From Phallusia fumigata (Eukaryota; Chordata; Ascidiacea; Phlebobranchia; Ascidiidae): a DNA stretch of 25,052 nt. Positions 19,807-25,052 of this stretch are shown here, piece by piece. Positions within the stretch are counted from its first letter, which is position 1; each line of letters opens with the position of its first letter. The stretch covers positions 1 through 25,052 of the forward strand of contig QXVZ01010600.1 in assembly GCA_008931825.1 (NCBI GenBank), in the 5' to 3' direction. Under the pieces are notes generated by a model. The model made no database searches. It saw only the letters and a program-made list of their open reading frames with translations, and was not told the origin of the DNA. Position numbers and translations under genes: made by a program.

Positions 19807-21635
19807 ATGTCATTTGTAACAGTTTTAACTGCTGGCCTTTTGATTGGCATAGCATCATCACAAAATGTGCAACTTTCATCAAAAACAAGTTCAAAGACTC
19901 CATTGTCCATTTCCTGTGCACTGGATAAAGTAACTCCAGGCAATACTGTTTCATGGAATTACACAAATCCTTCTGGAGTATCTTCAATTGTTGGAGTTGG
20001 TGCTGTGATTTTTAACCTAACAAGTACTGCAGAAGCTGGGGAATACATGTGTATTGCCAATAACACTGTCCTCAACAAAGTGTCCGTTATCTATCTTGCC
20101 AAACCCATCATACAGGTTGGGAAAAAATTTTACTGCAAGCAGAACTTATATGGAGGTTTTGGTGCTATATTTCATTTCCAACATTAGTTATTAACCTATA
20201 GGCTTTCTACACAAGAAAATGTTATTATTTTTTATAATTTTGGTCTTGTTTTTTCTCGGTTCGTCTTGTTGTTCAGTTCTTTAAGTGTCCCACATCCCAC
20301 ATTTTTCTTAAATGTCATACATTATATTTCCGACTGGCATGTTAACATGTTGGTAAAAATATTGCTGTCAAGCAGTTGGGTAATAAAGTGCAATTTTTTA
20401 CATATGTTGCACCTTTTGTAGAGTATAATTAAAGCATTGGTTGATTTTATACATTTGGTAGTTGTTGTTTGAGTGCTATATTGGCAACACTTTTCTCAAA
20501 AAAATCAACTGAACTCACAAAAAACCTTCTCTATGATAGTAAGTCGTAAATTCTGTCTGCAGAATACACGAAAATCTGTTACTTTCAATGATGGAGATCA
20601 TGACCGAAAGTTAACTTGTGTTACCGATGGTTCTTACCCAATGGTGACATTCCAATGGAGTCGCAGGGCAGAGGGAGAAAATGAAGTTGCAGTTGAAATC
20701 TCACCTGGCTCTGATCCTAATATCAACATCACAACTACTGGCAACAAGTTGGTGTTTCAACGATTTAAACAATTTATATATCTTTACGTCTGTGTATGTT
20801 ATCGCCACATGTAAACAGTTTATTTGTTTTTTAGTTCAACAATTCTCTTTCGAAACTTGACATATAGTATGCAAGCATACTATGTTTGTAATGTGAAAAA
20901 TGTGGCTGGAAATGAAACAGTTGAGGTAAGAAATAGACATAACCTGGGCTATTGTTGTTCACCAATTTGTTAACCATACAGCATGCATTTGGGCATCTTT
21001 AATCTAAATATTTCGGTTTGGAGAATTCTAAATGTTAAAACACGACACACAGATAATGTGTGGGTCTTTGACATGCCTCATTGCAACAGATGATTGACTT
21101 GAATGGTTTTGTGCTTTTAGGTTTTGATCCGCGTGAAAGACAGACTTGCTGCACTTTGGCCATTCCTTGGTATTGTGGCCGAGGTTGTAATTTTGATCAC
21201 AATTATATTCATGTACGAAAAACACAGCAAAAAGGTATGTGTTCCAAAATTTTTGATATTTGTGTTGAAAACTAGTTTTCGAACACTCAGTAGTCAGTTC
21301 ACACAACTGCTTACAAATGCTTCAGGTATCTTAGTTTACAGATTATTGTAATTATAGTTCCTCTTCCATATTTTCTGTTTGCTGCTTACAAGTCAGTTTT
21401 TTACAGAGAATATTACAATGTTCTAGTGGTGTTTAGTGTATAAACTGCAGTGCAAATTTAGTAATTGTGACGTTAAATAGATGTATTTGTCAGTAATAAA
21501 TCCTTTTCTCCATATTAAAAGGCTATTGTGGAAGAAGTGGATGCAAAAGATGAGGAAGAGAAACCTTTGCAGAAGGATGAAGATGGAAATGGCACTGATA
21601 TAAGGAACCGAGTCCCCAACAACAATTACAAATAA
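19807..21635 (+). CDS. BSG: Basigin/neuroplastin-like immunoglobulin membrane protein (5 exons)
   Basis: Type I membrane glycoprotein; vertebrate basigin escorts monocarboxylate (lactate) transporters to the plasma membrane. Exons: 19807-20115, 20563-20747, 20835-20925, 21121-21234, 21522-21635; joined frame 270 residues. A signal peptide spans about 1-18. Ig domain 1 has C37, W50, C82; Ig domain 2 has C122, W135, C183; several N-x-S/T sites are present. The diagnostic part is residues 204-231: [20 protein letters not shown], with Glu216 inside the membrane span, followed by [10 protein letters not shown]. This is nearly the basigin sequence. The cytoplasmic tail (234-270) is acidic and ends NRVPNNNYK. 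The exon 2 donor is a weaker GTTGGT, chosen because it alone keeps the frame and the Ig fold. Basigin, neuroplastin and embigin split within vertebrates, so this is probably the pre-duplication type; the symbol is approximate. Confidence 0.88.
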
Positions 21636-21711
21636 ACTATTGTTTTATGTACTTGGCTGTATGGGTTGTGTATCATGTGAAAGAATGTGCTTAATACTGT
21701 TGTGCATCGTG
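21459..21711 (+). repeat. Direct repeat unit 1, containing the basigin-like last exon
   Basis: 253 bases repeated at 21713-21965, with one difference that I can see (near 21643: atgtac against gtgtac). The unit spans the end of intron 4, the whole last coding exon, the stop and the start of the 3' UTR. The two units are separated by one N. Confidence 0.9.
21631..21636 (+). terminator. Polyadenylation signal overlapping the basigin-like stop codon
   Basis: AATAAA at 21631-21636 includes the TAA stop (21633-21635). An identical hexamer lies in the second copy at 21885-21890. If used, the 3' UTR would be only about 15-30 bases; a longer UTR using another signal is equally possible. Confidence 0.35.
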
Positions 21712-21712
21712 N
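21712..21712. other. Single-N assembly junction
   Basis: One undetermined base sits exactly between two near-identical 253-base units. This is the pattern left when two contigs with overlapping ends are placed side by side instead of being merged. Confidence 0.75.
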
Positions 21713-21965
21713 TAGTAATTGTGACGTTAAATAGATGTATTTGTCAGTAATAAATCCTTTTCTCCATATTAAAAGGCTATTGTGGAAGAAGTGGATGCAA
21801 AAGATGAGGAAGAGAAACCTTTGCAGAAGGATGAAGATGGAAATGGCACTGATATAAGGAACCGAGTCCCCAACAACAATTACAAATAAACTATTGTTTT
21901 GTGTACTTGGCTGTATGGGTTGTGTATCATGTGAAAGAATGTGCTTAATACTGTTGTGCATCGTG
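21713..21965 (+). repeat. Direct repeat unit 2, second copy of the basigin-like last exon
   Basis: Second copy of the 253-base unit; its exon copy is 21776-21889 and encodes the same 37-residue tail and stop. Only this copy runs on into unique downstream sequence (cctgcaaacg...). It is most likely the other end of an assembly overlap, or the other allele, not a real second exon. Confidence 0.85.
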
Positions 21966-23185
21966 CAAAGCCTGCAAACGGCCTGAATTTTATTTCTCTG
22001 AGTACCTTTTGCTTTGTTTGATTGCATCGGTTTAGGAGCGGCGTTCGATCTTGCAATAATTTTTGCTTTTCCACTTATCCGCTTCTAAAAATATCATGAC
22101 CAGGATTTTAAGCAGTTTTATTTGTCAAGACATTTGCAATGAAGTAAATATCTTTTGTTAATGTTTTTGTGTGCAAGTTTTCATGCTTTGTCTTTCTGAT
22201 TCAATATATTTGTTTCTCTGTTTGATACAAACCGTTGCTTCCAAATTATGGCTTTTGAAGTGAAACATTTTGTGCTTTGTCGAATTTCACTTTAACTGGA
22301 CAAACTCAAATATTTCTCTGTAGATATGCATTTACAACCAAAACTAGGTCTTCACTCAAACCATTAACAGTTCAGGCTAACCTCAACAGGTGTAATTAGG
22401 TTTTGTAATTGTGCTTACTGTGGCAAATATTATGTCTGGGGCGTGCTTTATAATCTGCCAGGCAACGATTTGTTGTTTGCAAATGAAATGGTTGTTTTGT
22501 TGAACGTTAGCAAAATCCCACTTGGTCAGCGAACCAGCAACTTAAGCGGAGCATGCGCTTTTTCCTTTTTCAACGCTGTCATGCATGGGCAGTCGCTAAG
22601 ATTACCCTTTCTTTCTCTTTTCTCTCGTTATACCCGGGGGTGGTTGTTTACCAGAAAACTGCGCAAATTTTCCGCCAACTCGCAGAAAAGAGTTTAATCA
22701 TCATTACATTAGCTGTTCTGACGAGGGTTCGTTTAATCGTTTGTTGATGTTTTGCTATAGCACTTTTGGTATCTTCACACCGCTTCGCGTCCATACGTGC
22801 ATGATGTTGATGTTGTGCTTTCGTGCGCTAAAATGATGTGCTTTTGTGCGTAATCTACAAAATACGTTTCGTGCTGTTTGAGCTCGTTGTTTGATCGTAA
22901 CACTGCTTTGAAAAAACTTACCACCAATCTACTTAGCTGAGATTATTTGTTTGGTTGCTTGTGGAATGCTATACAATTGAGAGTAAATCATGGTACAATA
23001 AAATTAAATATCACCCAAAATGCTGTGCTTATACCTGTTTTCCTGGTTAAGTTTTAACCAATGAGCGGTTAACAGTTCCGTCAACATAGTTAGTAAACAG
23101 GAACGGGGTAGATAGAGCGCTTCACTTTGACCGAGCCCTTGACAAGCGCCGTGTTTCAACACTCCGTCGCGCTGACAACACATTG
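21966..23185. other. Noncoding stretch downstream of the basigin-like gene
   Basis: About 1.2 kb of AT-rich sequence with T-rich runs on the plus strand, partly the probable 3' UTR. Short open frames (22443-22697, 22553-22747) show nothing familiar. No repeat ends or RNA gene were recognised. Confidence 0.45.
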
Positions 23186-23354
<169 letters not shown>

Positions 23355-23463
23355 AAACCAAGTTTCGAGTGGTTCGTGTGTTTATCTCTGACTTACGAAA
23401 AAACTTTGTAGGCCATAAATGTTTGATCATTTAAAAATATTTTTAAGAAAAACAGCAGTAGTA

Positions 23464-23856
23464 ATGAAGTTCAAAACAACAGCCATTTATCGTGTTGCCA
23501 TTCGCTCCGCTCGCTTCTCCAGCGAGATTACCAACTTCTCTGGCACTAGTTATCCATCCATCCTAATCATAAAGGTACGTCTGCTACGTCATTTTACCAT
23601 TGTTCTCATATTTGTTTTTATTTTTACGTATTTTCAACCGTTTTGCAGTCGTTTCCTATTTCTCTGCGTTAATCAAATGTGTCATTTAACGCGTTACGAT
23701 TTTATGGACAGAAACGAAATTTAGTACAATACAGTAATATCATACAATTCCATGGGTCTGACTAACTGTTTTATTTTACAGATGTCACAAGTTGCTCGTG
23801 GTAACTTAGTAGACTTGCGACACAACATGAGATTGCCTTACAGCCAATTACCTTAG
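23464..23856 (+). CDS. Possible small two-exon gene, unidentified
   Basis: A frame from ATG 23464 runs 111 bases to a good donor (AAG then gtacgt, 23575). An acceptor (tttattttacag) ends at 23781, just before an in-frame ATG, and the frame continues to TAG at 23854-23856. The spliced product would be about 61 residues, basic, with no recognised domain. The acceptor directly before ATG could instead be a trans-splice site for a 24-codon frame. It lies beyond the predicted 3' end of the PTGR1-like gene on the other strand. Speculative. Confidence 0.2.
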
Positions 23857-24101
23857 ATTCCAGAATTGCTCGTTTTTCGCTGCTTTTCCAATCTAATTAC
23901 CAAATGCCCCTCGTCTGCTTCGAACATATTTTGAGCACCATTGCTAGAATTTCTGAATCGGCCGTGTCCATTTAAACAAAGGCACGCAGTATTTTCGAAC
24001 CACTGCGATACAAATCCGCAAGTTTTCCTCGCCCATACTTACACCAGATTTACCGAAGAACAGCTACCAGCATCAACCAACTTTAGCAAGTACAAATACC
24101 G

Positions 24102-24107
24102 TTTATT
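24102..24107 (-). terminator. Polyadenylation signal of the PTGR1-like gene
   Basis: AATAAA on the minus strand (tttatt on plus), 68 bases past the stop at 24175-24177. Spacing fits a short 3' UTR. Confidence 0.6.
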
Positions 24108-24174
24108 TGGCATGGATTATGGTCAATGGTTTAGTATTAGTCACACACGTAATATACACAGTTTTTACGGGAAT

Positions 24175-25052
<878 letters not shown>

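Overview
The window looks like nuclear DNA of a sea squirt (ascidian), most likely a Ciona species. This is inferred from compact animal genes with mostly short introns and canonical GT-AG ends, AT-rich spacers, invertebrate-deuterostome versions of well-known animal genes, and splice-acceptor sequences lying directly in front of start codons, as expected where a spliced leader is added in trans. No species-level marker was checked.

Layout: (1) Bases 1-4300 are a gene-poor upstream region in which I recognise nothing. (2) Bases 4310-13050 hold two tandem, same-strand, seven-exon genes for class A G-protein-coupled receptors of the melatonin-receptor/GPR84/Tre1-like group. Their first six exons match in position and phase, so they arose by local duplication. 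A hAT-type miniature element with a partial inverted second copy sits in intron 1 of the first gene. (3) Bases 13507-15903 (minus strand) carry an intronless 798-residue DCAF15, the substrate receptor of a CUL4-DDB1 ubiquitin ligase, tail-to-tail with the second receptor. (4) Bases 17498-18880 (minus) carry a four-exon ATXN7L3/Sgf11, a subunit of the SAGA deubiquitinase module, apparently without the SCA7 domain of the vertebrate protein. (5) Bases 19807-21635 (plus) carry a five-exon basigin/neuroplastin-like gene, head-to-head with ATXN7L3. Its last exon is present twice, joined at a single N, probably an unmerged assembly overlap. (6) Bases 21966-24100 are mostly noncoding and include a long CA microsatellite containing another N. 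(7) Bases 24175-25052 (minus) hold the 3' four exons of a prostaglandin reductase 1-like oxidoreductase, cut by the right edge of the window.

The genes do not form a pathway. The window is a mixture of housekeeping genes (ubiquitin ligase receptor, chromatin deubiquitinase subunit, lactate-transporter chaperone, reductase) and a lineage-specific receptor pair. The most interesting items are the receptor pair, which keeps melatonin-receptor-like NRY and NxxIY motifs but lacks the melatonin-contacting histidine and has its own N-terminal Cys-x8-Cys signature; the inverted hAT pair with three copies of one target site; and the intronless DCAF15. I saw no CRISPR array, no intact autonomous transposon and no viral element. 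Exon boundaries were read by eye from splice signals and protein similarity; none is supported here by transcripts.
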